From: Planctomycetota bacterium
Lineage (GTDB): Bacteria > Planctomycetota > J058
Length of the DNA: 32,421 bases
Direction of reading: 5' to 3'
Assembly: GCA_019636275.1 (NCBI GenBank)
Contig: JAHBXY010000106.1
Location: 1-32,421 of the forward strand
Positions 17,709 to 27,300 of this stretch are shown here, in pieces. Below the pieces are notes generated by a model, which saw only the letters and a program-made list of their open reading frames with translations, ran no database searches and was not told the origin of the DNA. Each line of letters begins with the position of its first letter. Position 1 is the stretch's first letter. A program made the translations under genes and the position numbers.

Positions 17709-19828
17709 ATGACCCTCCACGCCGACCTCACCCCCGAGCAGCGCGACGCGGTCCTCCACCGCGACGGCCCCCTCCTCATCCTGGCCGGCGCGGGGTCGGG
17801 CAAGACGCGCGTGATCACGCGCCGTGTGGCCCACCTGATCCGCACCGGCGCGCGGCCGGGGTCGATCGTGGCGATCACGTTCACGAACAAGGCCGCGGGC
17901 GAGATGCGCGAGCGCATCCACGCGCTCGTGCCCGACGTGGCCGCCGCCGGCAGAGACGGCCCGGTCGTGGCCACGTTCCACGCCTACGCCGTGCGGCTCC
18001 TGCGCGAGCTGGGCCCGCGGGCCGGGATCCGCAAGGACTTCTCGATCCTGGACGAGGACGACCAGCTGGCCCTCGTGCGCGAGGCCGCCGTCGCCGCGCG
18101 CGTCGACGTCGAGCGCTTCAGGGCGCCGGCGCTGGCGCACGCGATCGGCCGGGCCAAGGAGAAGCTCGACGACGCGGCGTTCACGGCGCAGGCGACGAGC
18201 GACCTCGACCGGGCGGCCGCGGCGGTCCTGCCCCTCTACCGCGACCTGCAAAGGGCGCGCAACGCCCTCGACTTCGAGGACCTCGTGGCGCAGGTCGTCC
18301 TGCTCCTCGAGCGCGACCCCGACGCCCTGGCCCTCGTGCAGGGGCGGCTCGAGTTCGTCCTCGTCGACGAGTACCAGGACACGAACCACGCCCAGTACCG
18401 CCTGGCGCGCCTCCTCGCCGGGCCGCGCCGGAACATCTGCGTGTGCGGCGACCCCGACCAGTCGATCTACGGCTGGCGCGGCGCCGACATGGGCAACATC
18501 CTGCGCTTCGAGGAGGACTTCCCCGGCGCCAAGGTCGTGCTCCTCGAGCGCAACTACCGCTCGTCGCCGACGATCCTCCAGGCGGCCAACCACCTGATCG
18601 GCCACAACGCCGTGCGCAAGGACAAGCAGCTCCGCCCCGGCCGCGAGGAGGACGGGCTGCCGATCGAGGTGCGCCGCTGCCTCGACGAGGACCTCGAGGC
18701 CGACTACGTGGCCCGCCGCGTCGAGGAGGTGATCGCCATGGGCACCTCGCCGCGCGAGGTGGCCGTGGTCTACCGCGCGGGCAAGCAGGCGGAGCGCTAC
18801 GAGGAGGCCCTGCTCAAGCGCAACGTCCCCTGCGCCACGGCCGGGGCGGTGTCGTTCTTCGACCGGGCCGAGATCAAGGACGCGCTGGCCCTGGTGAAGC
18901 TGGCCGTGAACCCGCGGGACGACCTGGCCGCCCTGCGCGCCCTGCGGGCGACGAAGAAGGGCGTGGGCAAGGCCACGCTCGACAAGGTCCACGAGCTCCA
19001 GCGGCGCCACGGCGTGTCGATCGTCGAGGCCTGCGGCCGCGCGGGCGACCTGCCGACCGTCACGCGCGCCACGCGCGAGGCGCTCGTGGGCTTCGCCGCG
19101 CTCGTGGGCGAGGTCCACGCGGGGGCGACGGGGCCGGCGGGGACCCTCGTGCAGAAGGTCCTCGAGCGCAGCGGCCTCGAGGCGACCCTGCGCGCCGGCG
19201 GCGAGGACGGCGTGGCCCGCGCCGACAACCTGGGCGTCCTCCTGGCCGCGGCCCGCGACGCGGATCGGCGCGCGGCGAGGGGCGGCGAGGGCGGCGCGCG
19301 CGGCTTCCTCGACCGCCTGGCCCTCCTCGACGGCCAGGACCGCAAGGACGAGGAGGCGCCCGACAAGGTCACGCTGACGACCGTGCACGCGGCCAAGGGC
19401 CTCGAGTTCGACGTCGTGTTCGTCGTCGGGCTCGAGCAGGGCCTGTTCCCCCACGAGCGCGCCCTGGCCGAGGGGCAGCTCGAGGAGGAGCGCCGCCTGG
19501 CCTACGTGGCCTTCACGCGCGCCAGGAAGCGCCTCGTCCTCACCTACGCCGGCCTGCGCAAGGCCCGGAACCCGGCCGACGAGCGCCGCCGGCCGTCGAC
19601 GTTCATCTACGAGCTGCCCGCGGCGCTCCTGTGGGACCCGGAGCGGCGCGCGCCGGCCGACCTGCCCGAGCGCGAGGACGTCGCGGCCGACGCGGCGGCG
19701 CCCTCGTCGCCGGCCGCCATCCGCGGCGCGCGGCGCCGGGGCCCGCCCCGGCGCCAGCGACCAAGGGCGCCGCGCCGCCGCTCTGGGCGCGCGGGCTCGA
19801 GCGCCGGGCCGCCGCCGGCCGCCCCTGA
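17709..19828 (+). CDS. UvrD/PcrA-type superfamily 1 DNA helicase (frame change near the C-terminus)
   Basis: An ATP-dependent 3'-5' DNA helicase used in repair and replication restart. All SF1A motifs are present: I 'LAGAGSGKTRVI', Ia 'ITFTNKAAGEM', II 'VDEYQDTN', III 'GDPDQSIYGWRGA', IV 'LERNYRSS', V 'TTVHAAKGLEFDVVFVVG' and VI 'RLAYVAFTRARKRLVL'. Homology ends at 'STFIYELPAALL' (~19630). As sequenced, the frame stays open to 20300, overlapping the next gene by 341 bases with an Arg-rich, non-natural tail. Coding signal instead moves to the frame ending at TGA 19828 ('ATKGAAPPLWARGLERRAA'). One base is therefore probably missing near 19730-19745, a GC-homopolymer run. The end given here is the inferred natural one. 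Confidence 0.85.
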
Positions 19829-19889
19829 GCCTCGTCACCGCGGCGACACACGAGCGGTCAGAGTGGCCCTGACGGGGCCGGGCGGCCGG

Positions 19890-19919
19890 GTGACACGCAC
19901 GGTCCGCCCGGGGTACACT
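19890..19919 (+). promoter_or_regulatory. Probable sigma70-type promoter of the histidine kinase gene
   Basis: GTGACA (19890-19895) and TACACT (19914-19919) are 18 bases apart. The predicted transcript starts near 19926, just before a leader hairpin. It lies within the helicase frame only if the uncorrected frame is used, which supports the helicase ending at 19828. Confidence 0.5.
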
Positions 19920-19926
19920 CACAGCC

Positions 19927-19946
19927 GCGCCTTCGGGGGGAGGCGC
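19927..19946 (+). other. Leader hairpin upstream of the histidine kinase
   Basis: GCGCCT (19927-19932) pairs with AGGCGC (19941-19946) around a TCGGGGGG loop, at the expected 5' end of the transcript. GGAG at 19952-19955 is the ribosome site. The role is unknown. Confidence 0.4.
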
Positions 19947-19959
19947 ACGCGGGAGCAGC

Positions 19960-22557
19960 ATGACCCCTGTCCAGCTCGACGCGGCCGGTCGTCCCCGCGG
20001 CGCCCCCGAGGCGGCCGACGAGGGCGACGCCGGCCGCGAGCTGGCGCGGATCCGCGCCCTGTACGAGCTCACGGCGGCCGTGGCGGCCGGGCAGGACCCG
20101 GCCGCGGTGCAGGAGGTCGCGCTGGGCGCGCTCGAGCGGCTCCTCGACGCGCGCCGCTCGGCGATCCTCCTCTTCGACGCCGCCGGCGTCATGCGCTTCG
20201 CCGCCTGGCACGGCCTGTCGGACGTCTACCGGGCGGCCGTCGAGGGCCACTCCCCGTGGACCCGCGACGCCTGCGATCCGGAGGCCGTGGTCGTCGCTGA
20301 CGCGGCGCAGGACCCGGACCTGGCGGCCTACCAGCCCTTGTTCGCGGCCGAGGGGATCGCGGCCCTGCTCTTCGTCCCGATCTGCTTCGGCGGCGTGCTG
20401 CTGGGCAAGTTCATGGTCTACTTCGACCACCCGCGCCAGGTCACGCCCGACGAGCTCGCCTTCGCGCAGACCGTCGCGCGCCACGTCGCCGTCGCGGCCG
20501 ACCGCGCGCGCTCCGCCGAGGAGCTGCGCCGCTCCCGCGACGACCTGTGGGCGATCCTCGACGGCGTCGCCGACGCCGTCACCGTCCAGGAGGCCGGCGG
20601 CCGGCTCGTGTTCGCCAACCAGGCCGGCGCGCGCGCGCTCGGGTTCGAGTCGCCGGGCGAGCTCCTGGCGACCCCCGCGGCCGAGCTCATGCGCCGCTAC
20701 GTCCTCCTCGAAGACGAGGGCGGCCCCTTCCCGCTCGAGCGCCTGCCAGGCCGGGTCGCCCTGACCGAGGGGCGGCCCAGCGAGGCGCTGGTGCGCTTCG
20801 CCTTCGCCGCCACGGGCGAGGAGCGCTGGTCGCTCGTGAAGGCCACGCCCGTGCGGGACGCGGCCGGCCAGGTGCGCCTGGCCGTCAACGTGTTCCGCGA
20901 CGTGACCGACGACCGGCGCGCCCGGACGGCGGCCGTGTTCCTCGCCGACGCCAGCGCCGTGCTCGCCGCGTCGCTCGACCACGAGACGACGCTGCGGAGC
21001 GTCGCGCGCCTCGCCGTCCCGCGCGTCGCCGACTGGTGCGCCGTCGAGCTCGTGCGCGGCGACGGCCCGGCGACCGAGCAGGTCGCCGTGGCGCACGCGG
21101 ACCCGGCCAAGGTCGAGCTCGCACGGGCGCTCCGGCGCCGCTATCCGCCCGACCCCGCGGCGCCGCGCGGCGTGCACCAGGTGATCCGGAGCGGGCAGCC
21201 CGAGCTCTACCCGGAGGTGCCCGAGCCCGTGCTCGCCGCCTCGGCCCAGGACGCCGAGCACCTCGCGATCCTTCGCGCCCTCGAGCTGCGCTCGGCGATG
21301 GTCGTGCCGCTCGTCGCCCGGGGCCGGACCCTGGGCGCGATCACGTTCGTCTCCACCCAGCCGCACCGCCGCTACGGCCAGGCGGACCTGGTCATGGCCC
21401 AGGACCTCGCGTCGCGCGCGGCGCTGGCGATCGACAACGCGCGGCTCTACGGTGAGGTCCGCCGCGCCGACGACCGCAAGAGCGAGTTCCTGGCCATGCT
21501 CGCGCACGAGCTGCGGAACCCCCTGGCGCCGATCGTCACGGCCGCGCACCTCCTGCGCCTGCGCGGGCCCGAGCCGGCGGCGGGCCGCGTGCTCGAGGTG
21601 ATCGACCGGCAGGTCGGGCACATGACGCGCATCGTCGACGACCTCCTCGACGTCTCGCGCCTCACGCGCGGCCGCTTCGAGCTGCGCCGCGAGGCGCTGG
21701 ACCTGGCCGCGCTCGTGCGCGCCACGGCCGAGGACCACCGCCCGCTGGCCGAGGCCCGGGGCCTGACGCTGACCCTGGACGTCGCGCCCGGCCCGCTGCC
21801 GGTGCGCGGCGACACGACCCGCCTGGCGCAGATCCTCGGCAACCTGCTGGCCAACGCCTTCAAGTTCACCGACGCCGGCGGCGCCGTCACCCTCTCCGCG
21901 CGGCGAGACGACCGCGAGGTCGTCGTCGCCGTCCGCGACACGGGCATCGGCATGCCCCCGGACCTGGTCGCCGACCTGTTCGAGCCGTTCGTGCAGGCCG
22001 ACCGGTCGCTCGCCCGCTCGCGCGGCGGCCTCGGCCTCGGCCTCGCCGTGGCGCGCGGGATCGTCTCCATGCACCAGGGCCGGATCGAGGCCGTCAGCCC
22101 GGGCCCGGGCCAGGGCGCCGAGGTGCGCTTCCGCATCCCGCTGGCGGCCGCGGCCGAGGGCGCCCCCGCGGCGCGCCCGGACACGCCGGCGGGGCGCGCC
22201 CGCCGCGTGCTCGTGGTCGAGGACCACGCCGACGCGGCCGACATGCTCCGCGCGCTCCTCGAGCACGAGGGCCACGAGGTCGAGGTCGCCGCCTCGGGTC
22301 CCGACGGGCTGGCCGCCGCCGCCCGCTTCCGCCCCGACGTCGTCCTCTGCGACCTCGGCCTCCCCGGGCTCGACGGGTTCGAGGTCGCGGCGCGCCTCCG
22401 CCGCGACCACGGGGCGGACCTCGCGCTGGTCGCCCTCTCCGGTTACGCGCAGGAGGATGACCGCGCGCGCGCGCGCGCTGCCGGGTTCGACGCGCACCTG
22501 ACGAAGCCGGTGGCGGCCGCCGACCTCGCGCGGGCGCTCGGCGCGCTCGTCCGCTGA
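19960..22557 (+). CDS. Hybrid sensor histidine kinase (GAF-PAS-GAF-HisKA-HATPase-REC)
   Basis: An 865-residue soluble kinase without transmembrane helices. The order is a GAF domain (~25-180), a PAS domain (~190-325, 'LWAILDGVADAVTVQEAGGR'), a second GAF domain (~330-500), and a HisKA with His in 'FLAMLAHELRNPLAPI' (~510). The catalytic domain has the N box 'GNLLANAFKFT', G1 'DTGIGMPP', F 'FEPFVQ' and G2 'GLGLGLAV'. The C-terminal receiver has 'VLVVEDHADAADML', the phospho-Asp in 'VVLCDLGLPGLDG' and 'HLTKPV'. ATG 19960 follows GGAG and a promoter-like pair. The next partner (Hpt or response regulator) is not in the window. The GAF domains suggest a small-molecule, redox or light cue, but no chromophore cysteine motif is obvious. 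Confidence 0.94.
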   Translation: MTPVQLDAAGRPRGAPEAADEGDAGRELARIRALYELTAAVAAGQDPAAVQEVALGALERLLDARRSAILLFDAAGVMRFAAWHGLSDVYRAAVEGHSPWTRDACDPEAVVVADAAQDPDLAAYQPLFAAEGIAALLFVPICFGGVLLGKFMVYFDHPRQVTPDELAFAQTVARHVAVAADRARSAEELRRSRDDLWAILDGVADAVTVQEAGGRLVFANQAGARALGFESPGELLATPAAELMRRYVLLEDEGGPFPLERLPGRVALTEGRPSEALVRFAFAATGEERWSLVKATPVRDAAGQVRLAVNVFRDVTDDRRARTAAVFLADASAVLAASLDHETTLRSVARLAVPRVADWCAVELVRGDGPATEQVAVAHADPAKVELARALRRRYPPDPAAPRGVHQVIRSGQPELYPEVPEPVLAASAQDAEHLAILRALELRSAMVVPLVARGRTLGAITFVSTQPHRRYGQADLVMAQDLASRAALAIDNARLYGEVRRADDRKSEFLAMLAHELRNPLAPIVTAAHLLRLRGPEPAAGRVLEVIDRQVGHMTRIVDDLLDVSRLTRGRFELRREALDLAALVRATAEDHRPLAEARGLTLTLDVAPGPLPVRGDTTRLAQILGNLLANAFKFTDAGGAVTLSARRDDREVVVAVRDTGIGMPPDLVADLFEPFVQADRSLARSRGGLGLGLAVARGIVSMHQGRIEAVSPGPGQGAEVRFRIPLAAAAEGAPAARPDTPAGRARRVLVVEDHADAADMLRALLEHEGHEVEVAASGPDGLAAAARFRPDVVLCDLGLPGLDGFEVAARLRRDHGADLALVALSGYAQEDDRARARAAGFDAHLTKPVAAADLARALGALVR

Positions 22558-22683
22558 CGACGACCCGCGACGCTCGACGCTCCGGGCGGGACACCCGCGT
22601 CCCCACTCCCACCTCCTCGTAACCCCGTCCTCTCCGTCCCCTTGCCCGCCCGCCCCGGACGACCGCCGGGCCCGCGTGGTGGA

Positions 22684-24387
22684 ATGAGCGCTCGAGGTGG
22701 AGGGGGGCTCGCGGAGGCGTGGGTGCCCGTCGAGGAGCGGGGTCGCGTCGCAGGCGCGGCCGCGTGGACCCTGGTCGCCGTGGCCGCCGGCTGCGGCGAC
22801 CCGCGGGTCGAGGTCGCGCCGCCCGTCGCGCCGAAGGCCGCGGCGCACGTGCGGAGCTTCGCCGGCTCGCCCCTGAGCGGGCCGCAGGCGCGGCCCCCGT
22901 GGCTCATGCCCGACGAGTGCGACCCGCGCGACGCCTGGCGGGTCGAGGTCGCCTGGTTCGCCGCGCAGGAGGCCCCGCCGGGCCTCGGCGTCGCCCCGCT
23001 CGTCGAGTGGACCCGCCTCGTCGTCGTCGAGCCGGACCTCGAGCCTCGCTTCGGGCCGTCGCTCCTCACGCGCGGCGGCCGCATCGGGCGCGAGGCGGAC
23101 GCGGCGGCGGCGACCGCGGACCTGCGGGCGCGCGCGGACGTGCTCGCCTTGACCGTGCAGGAGGGCGTCCTGCCGCCCGGGGTGACGACCGCCTTCGAGC
23201 TGACCGAGGAGAGCCTGACCTGGCCGGCGAGGGCGCCAGACCCCGACGAGCACGAGGCCCGGCCCCCTCGGCTGGCGCTCCTGGTCCATCGCCCGGGGCC
23301 CACGCCCCCGCCGCCCCTGGCGCCGGGGCGCCGGGCGACGACCCTCGAGGCGGGCGCCCCGCGTCCGGGCGCGCAGGACCCGGCCGGCGTCCGTGCGGCG
23401 CTGGGTGAGGTCGCGGGCCTGGCCCCTCCGACCGAGCGGCGGCCGCAGGGGCCGCTCGCCGTCGAGGTCGCGCTCGACGTCCAGGCCCGCGCCCCCGGCG
23501 CCGCGGCGCACGGGCGGTCGGCCCCGCCCCGGCGCGAGCTGGTGCTCGTCGCGGAGCGCCTCGCCGTGGGCCCGGGCGCGCTCGTCGTGGCCGTCCCGTC
23601 GCCCTTCACGCACCCGCGGCGCTCCGGCGCCGGCGTGCTGCTGGCGGTGATCCGCGTGCGGCTCGCCCCGCGCCCCGGCGAGCCGGAGCACGCCGCCCAC
23701 CGCGAGGCCTACGCCGCCGCGCTCGCCGAGGTCGAGCGCACCTGCGCGCTCTGGCAGCCGCCGCCCGGCGGGCTCCCCCGGCCGGGGGTCCTGGTGGTCC
23801 TGCCGCAGGAGGCCGCCCGCGTGGGCCTGCGCGACCCGGCGCAGCAGCGCCGGATCCTCCTCGGGCTGGCCGACGCCACCGGCGCGGACCTCACGCGCAT
23901 GCTGGCCCTCACCGCCGACCGGGCGGACGTCCAGCGCATCTCGCTGGCGCTCTCCGAGCGGCTCGGCGCGCCGGGCGCGCCCGACGCCGGCCCGGCCCTC
24001 CGCTGGCTGCTCGAGCGGACGACCGTCGAGGCCCTGCGCGAGGGGTTCCCCCTCGACGCGCCGCCCCCGGCCCTCGCCTCGGTGATCGGCCGCTTCGCCG
24101 GGGCGGCCGCGCACCGGGCCAGCTTCATGGAGCTGTTCGTCGCCGCGCGAGACGCGGAGCACCTCGACGCGCTGCTCGCGCGCGAGAACGTGGCGCTCCT
24201 CGACGACTCGTCGGCGGCGATCCGCGCCCGCGCCGCCGAGTGGCTGGCGAGCCGCCGCCCGGAGCTCCTCCCGCCGGGGTATCACCCCCTGGCCCCCGAC
24301 CGGCAGCGGCGCGCCGCCCTCCGGGGGCTGGACGACGCGCTCCAGGACGACGACGACGCGCCGAGCGGCGCCGGGGAGGGGCGATGA
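22684..24387 (+). CDS. Putative lipoprotein, first gene of the envelope operon
   Basis: A 567-residue protein that I do not recognise. ATG 22684 is used here. GTG 22723 is a strong alternative because GGAGG is five bases upstream and it gives a compact lipoprotein signal ending 'TLVAVAAGC' (Cys37 from the longer start). The middle (~60-380) is rich in beta-strand-like segments and Pro/Arg linkers. The C-terminal third is helical, with alpha-solenoid-like pieces ('RARAAEWLASRRPELL'). The stop overlaps the ATG of the AsmA-like gene (ATGA), so the two are translationally coupled. It is probably an envelope partner of that protein. The function is not assigned. Confidence 0.72.
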   Translation: MSARGGGGLAEAWVPVEERGRVAGAAAWTLVAVAAGCGDPRVEVAPPVAPKAAAHVRSFAGSPLSGPQARPPWLMPDECDPRDAWRVEVAWFAAQEAPPGLGVAPLVEWTRLVVVEPDLEPRFGPSLLTRGGRIGREADAAAATADLRARADVLALTVQEGVLPPGVTTAFELTEESLTWPARAPDPDEHEARPPRLALLVHRPGPTPPPPLAPGRRATTLEAGAPRPGAQDPAGVRAALGEVAGLAPPTERRPQGPLAVEVALDVQARAPGAAAHGRSAPPRRELVLVAERLAVGPGALVVAVPSPFTHPRRSGAGVLLAVIRVRLAPRPGEPEHAAHREAYAAALAEVERTCALWQPPPGGLPRPGVLVVLPQEAARVGLRDPAQQRRILLGLADATGADLTRMLALTADRADVQRISLALSERLGAPGAPDAGPALRWLLERTTVEALREGFPLDAPPPALASVIGRFAGAAAHRASFMELFVAARDAEHLDALLARENVALLDDSSAAIRARAAEWLASRRPELLPPGYHPLAPDRQRRAALRGLDDALQDDDDAPSGAGEGR

Positions 24388-27300
24388 GCCCGAGCCCGCG
24401 CGCGCACGTCCCGCCCTCGCCCGACGTCGGCGCGCCCCCGCCCGAGCCCGCGGCCGCGCCCCCGCCGCCCGCGGGCGCGCGGCCGCGGACCCCGGCCCGG
24501 GTCTGGCTCCGTCGCCTGCTGGTCGTCGTCGGCGCGCTCACCCTGCTCCTCGCGGCCGTGCGGCTCGCCGCGTGGATCCTGATCCCGGTCGCCCTCGAGC
24601 GCGTGGCGCGCGCGCAGGGGCTCGACCTGACCACCGAGGACGTCTCGATCTCGCTCCTCGGCGGCGAGGTCCAGCTCTCGGGGGTCCGGGCGACGGCCCG
24701 CGACGGCGCGCCGCGCGTCCTCTCCGCCGAGCACGTGCGCGCCGACCTCGCGCTGCTCCCGCTCCTCCGCGGCGACGTGGTGCTCGCGCGCGTCGAGGTC
24801 GACGGCGTCGACGCCGTGATCGACTTCGGCCTGCGCGACCACGTCGAGCTCATGGCGGAGCTCGACCGCGCCCTGCGCGACCTGCTCCGCCGTCGGGCCG
24901 AGCTCGACGACCCGGTCGAGGCGGCGGCGCAGCCGGAGACGACCGGCGGGCCCCTGCGCCTCGACCTGCCGGTGGAGGTCCGGCGGCTCGTCGTGCGCCA
25001 CCTGCGGGTGCGCGTGATCGACCCGTTCGTCAGGCCGCCGGTCGACGTGACGCTCGACGTGACGGGCGACCTCGCCGACCTCGAGGTGGCGTCGAGGCGC
25101 CCGCTGCGCGTGGCCCTCGCCGTCCACGGGCCGGGGCTCGTCGAGCGGCTGGCGGCGAGCGGGATCGCCCGCCTCGAGCCCCAGCGGCTCGAGGCGGCGC
25201 TGCGCGTCGAGGCGACCGGTCTGCGCCCGGCGCCCCTGCGCGGCTGGCTGGACGCGCTCGGCGTGGCGATCGCCCACGAGGAGCTGGCGCTCGACGTCGA
25301 CGCCGGCCTGTCGCTCCGCCCCGCGCTCGACGACCCGGAGGAGGTCTCGGCCACGATCACGCTCGACCGGCTGACGGCCACGGGGGACGGGCAGGTCGTC
25401 CTCGCCGCGGAGCGCGGACAGCTCGAGCTCGAGGCGCTGCGCGCGCCGGGCCTCCGCGCCCGTCGCCTCGAGCTCGTCGGGGTGCGGGGGCGCGTGGCGC
25501 GCGACCCCGACGCGGGTCGGCTCGACATCTCCGGGCTGAGCTTCCCCCTCGACACGGACGACGACGACGCGGACGACGACGACGACGAGGTCGGGCCCGT
25601 CGTCCTGCGCGACGTCATCGTGCGCGACGTCGAGGCCGTGTACCACGACGCCGGGGTCCCGGGCGGCCTGACGCTGCCCGTGCGCATCGCCGAGGCGCGG
25701 CTCAGCGGCGTCGACTCGCGCCTGCCGCGCCAGCCCGGCCGGCTCCGGGCCACCCTGTCGGGCGAGGGCGTCGCCGGCGCGCTCGACGTCCGCGGGGACG
25801 TGTGGCTGTTCCCGCCCTACCAGGGCGCCGCCATCGAGGTCCAGGGCCGCGGCCTGACCCTCGAGGCGCTCGGGCCCGCCCTGGCCGACGCGGGGCTGAC
25901 CCCCGCCCTGCGCGACGGCCAGCTCGACGGGGCGCTGCGCCTGATCGTCGACCGGACGGCGGTCGGGACGCAGGTGTCGGCGCTCGTCGAGGGGCTGCGG
26001 CTCCGCGACGACGGGCAGGACCTGCTCTTCCTGGAGCGCCTCGACGCGCCGTCGCTGCACGTCGACGCCGACGCCGGCCGCCTGGGCGCCGACCGGGTGG
26101 TGCTGCGCGGCCCCCGGCTGGCGCTGCGGCGCGACGCGTCGGGCGCCCTCCACGTGGGCGGGTTCGCCCTCACGGCGCCGCGCGAGGCCGCCGAGGCGGC
26201 GACGCCGCGCGCGGAGGACGTCCCGAGCCCGGTCGGGCTGCTCCGCTGGCGCGCGCAGGTGGGGCGGCTCGACGTCGCCGGCGTCAGCGCCCGCTTCGTC
26301 GACGAGGCGACGCCCGGGCAGCCCACCCTGTCCCTCGCGGACGCCGGGCTGCTCGTCGAGGGGCTGGACCTGTCGCCGGACCCCGCCGGCGAGCCGCCGG
26401 CCCGGCTGGCGCTCTGGCTGTCGGCGCCCGGCGTGGTCGACCGCCTGCGGGTCGAGGGCGCCGCCGACGCCGCGGCCGGCCAGCTCTCGGTCGCGCTCGA
26501 GGTCACGGCCGAGGGGATCACGCTGGCGGACCTCGCGCCGCACCTCGCCGCCGCGGGGCTCGAGCCCGCGCTGGAGGCCGGCCGGCTGACCGCGTCCTTC
26601 GCGGGCGACCTGGCCCGCGAGCGCGGCGGCGGGCTGCGCGCCACCGGGGCGATCACGCGGGCGCGGCTCACGGACGGCGGCGCGGAGCTCCTGGCGCTCT
26701 CCTCGCTCGAGGCGCGCGGGCTGGTGCTCGAGCCCGGCGGGCCGGAGGGCGAGGTCGCCCTCGAGGGCCTCGAGCTCGAGGCCCTCGAGCTGCCGCTGCG
26801 GCTCGAGGCGGGCGGCGGCATGGCCCTGCTCGGCGTGCGCCGCGCCCCGGGCGCCGAGGACGCGCCTACGCCCGGGGCCGACGCCGTGCGGTTCGGGGCG
26901 CCGCTGATCGACCTGCCGCGCCTCGAGCTCGGCGGGGCGCGCGTGGCGCGGGTCGCCCTGCGCATCGCCGACGAGCGGCGCCCCGGCGACGACCTGCGCG
27001 TCGAGGGCGCCCTGACCGTGGGCGCGCTGCGCTTCGACCCGCGGCAGGTCGCCCCCGCGCCCCCGACGCCGTTCAGCGCGCGCCTCGCGGCGCCCGGCGC
27101 CGCCGACGAGGTGCGCCTCGAGGGCGAGCTGCAGCTCGCGCCGGACGCGGTGCGGCTGCGGGCCGCGCTCGAGGGGGCCGGCCTGACCGACCGCTTCGTG
27201 GCCTCGATCCCGGGCCTGCACACGCAGGACGTGCGGCTCGACCAGGGGACGCTGCGCCTCGAGGCCGCCCTCGACGTCGCGCGCGACGGCGAGGCGCTCG

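Noticed and set aside
22455..22485. CG dinucleotide run in the histidine kinase as a regulatory repeat
   Set aside because: It lies inside the receiver domain and simply encodes alternating Arg/Ala residues with normal codons.
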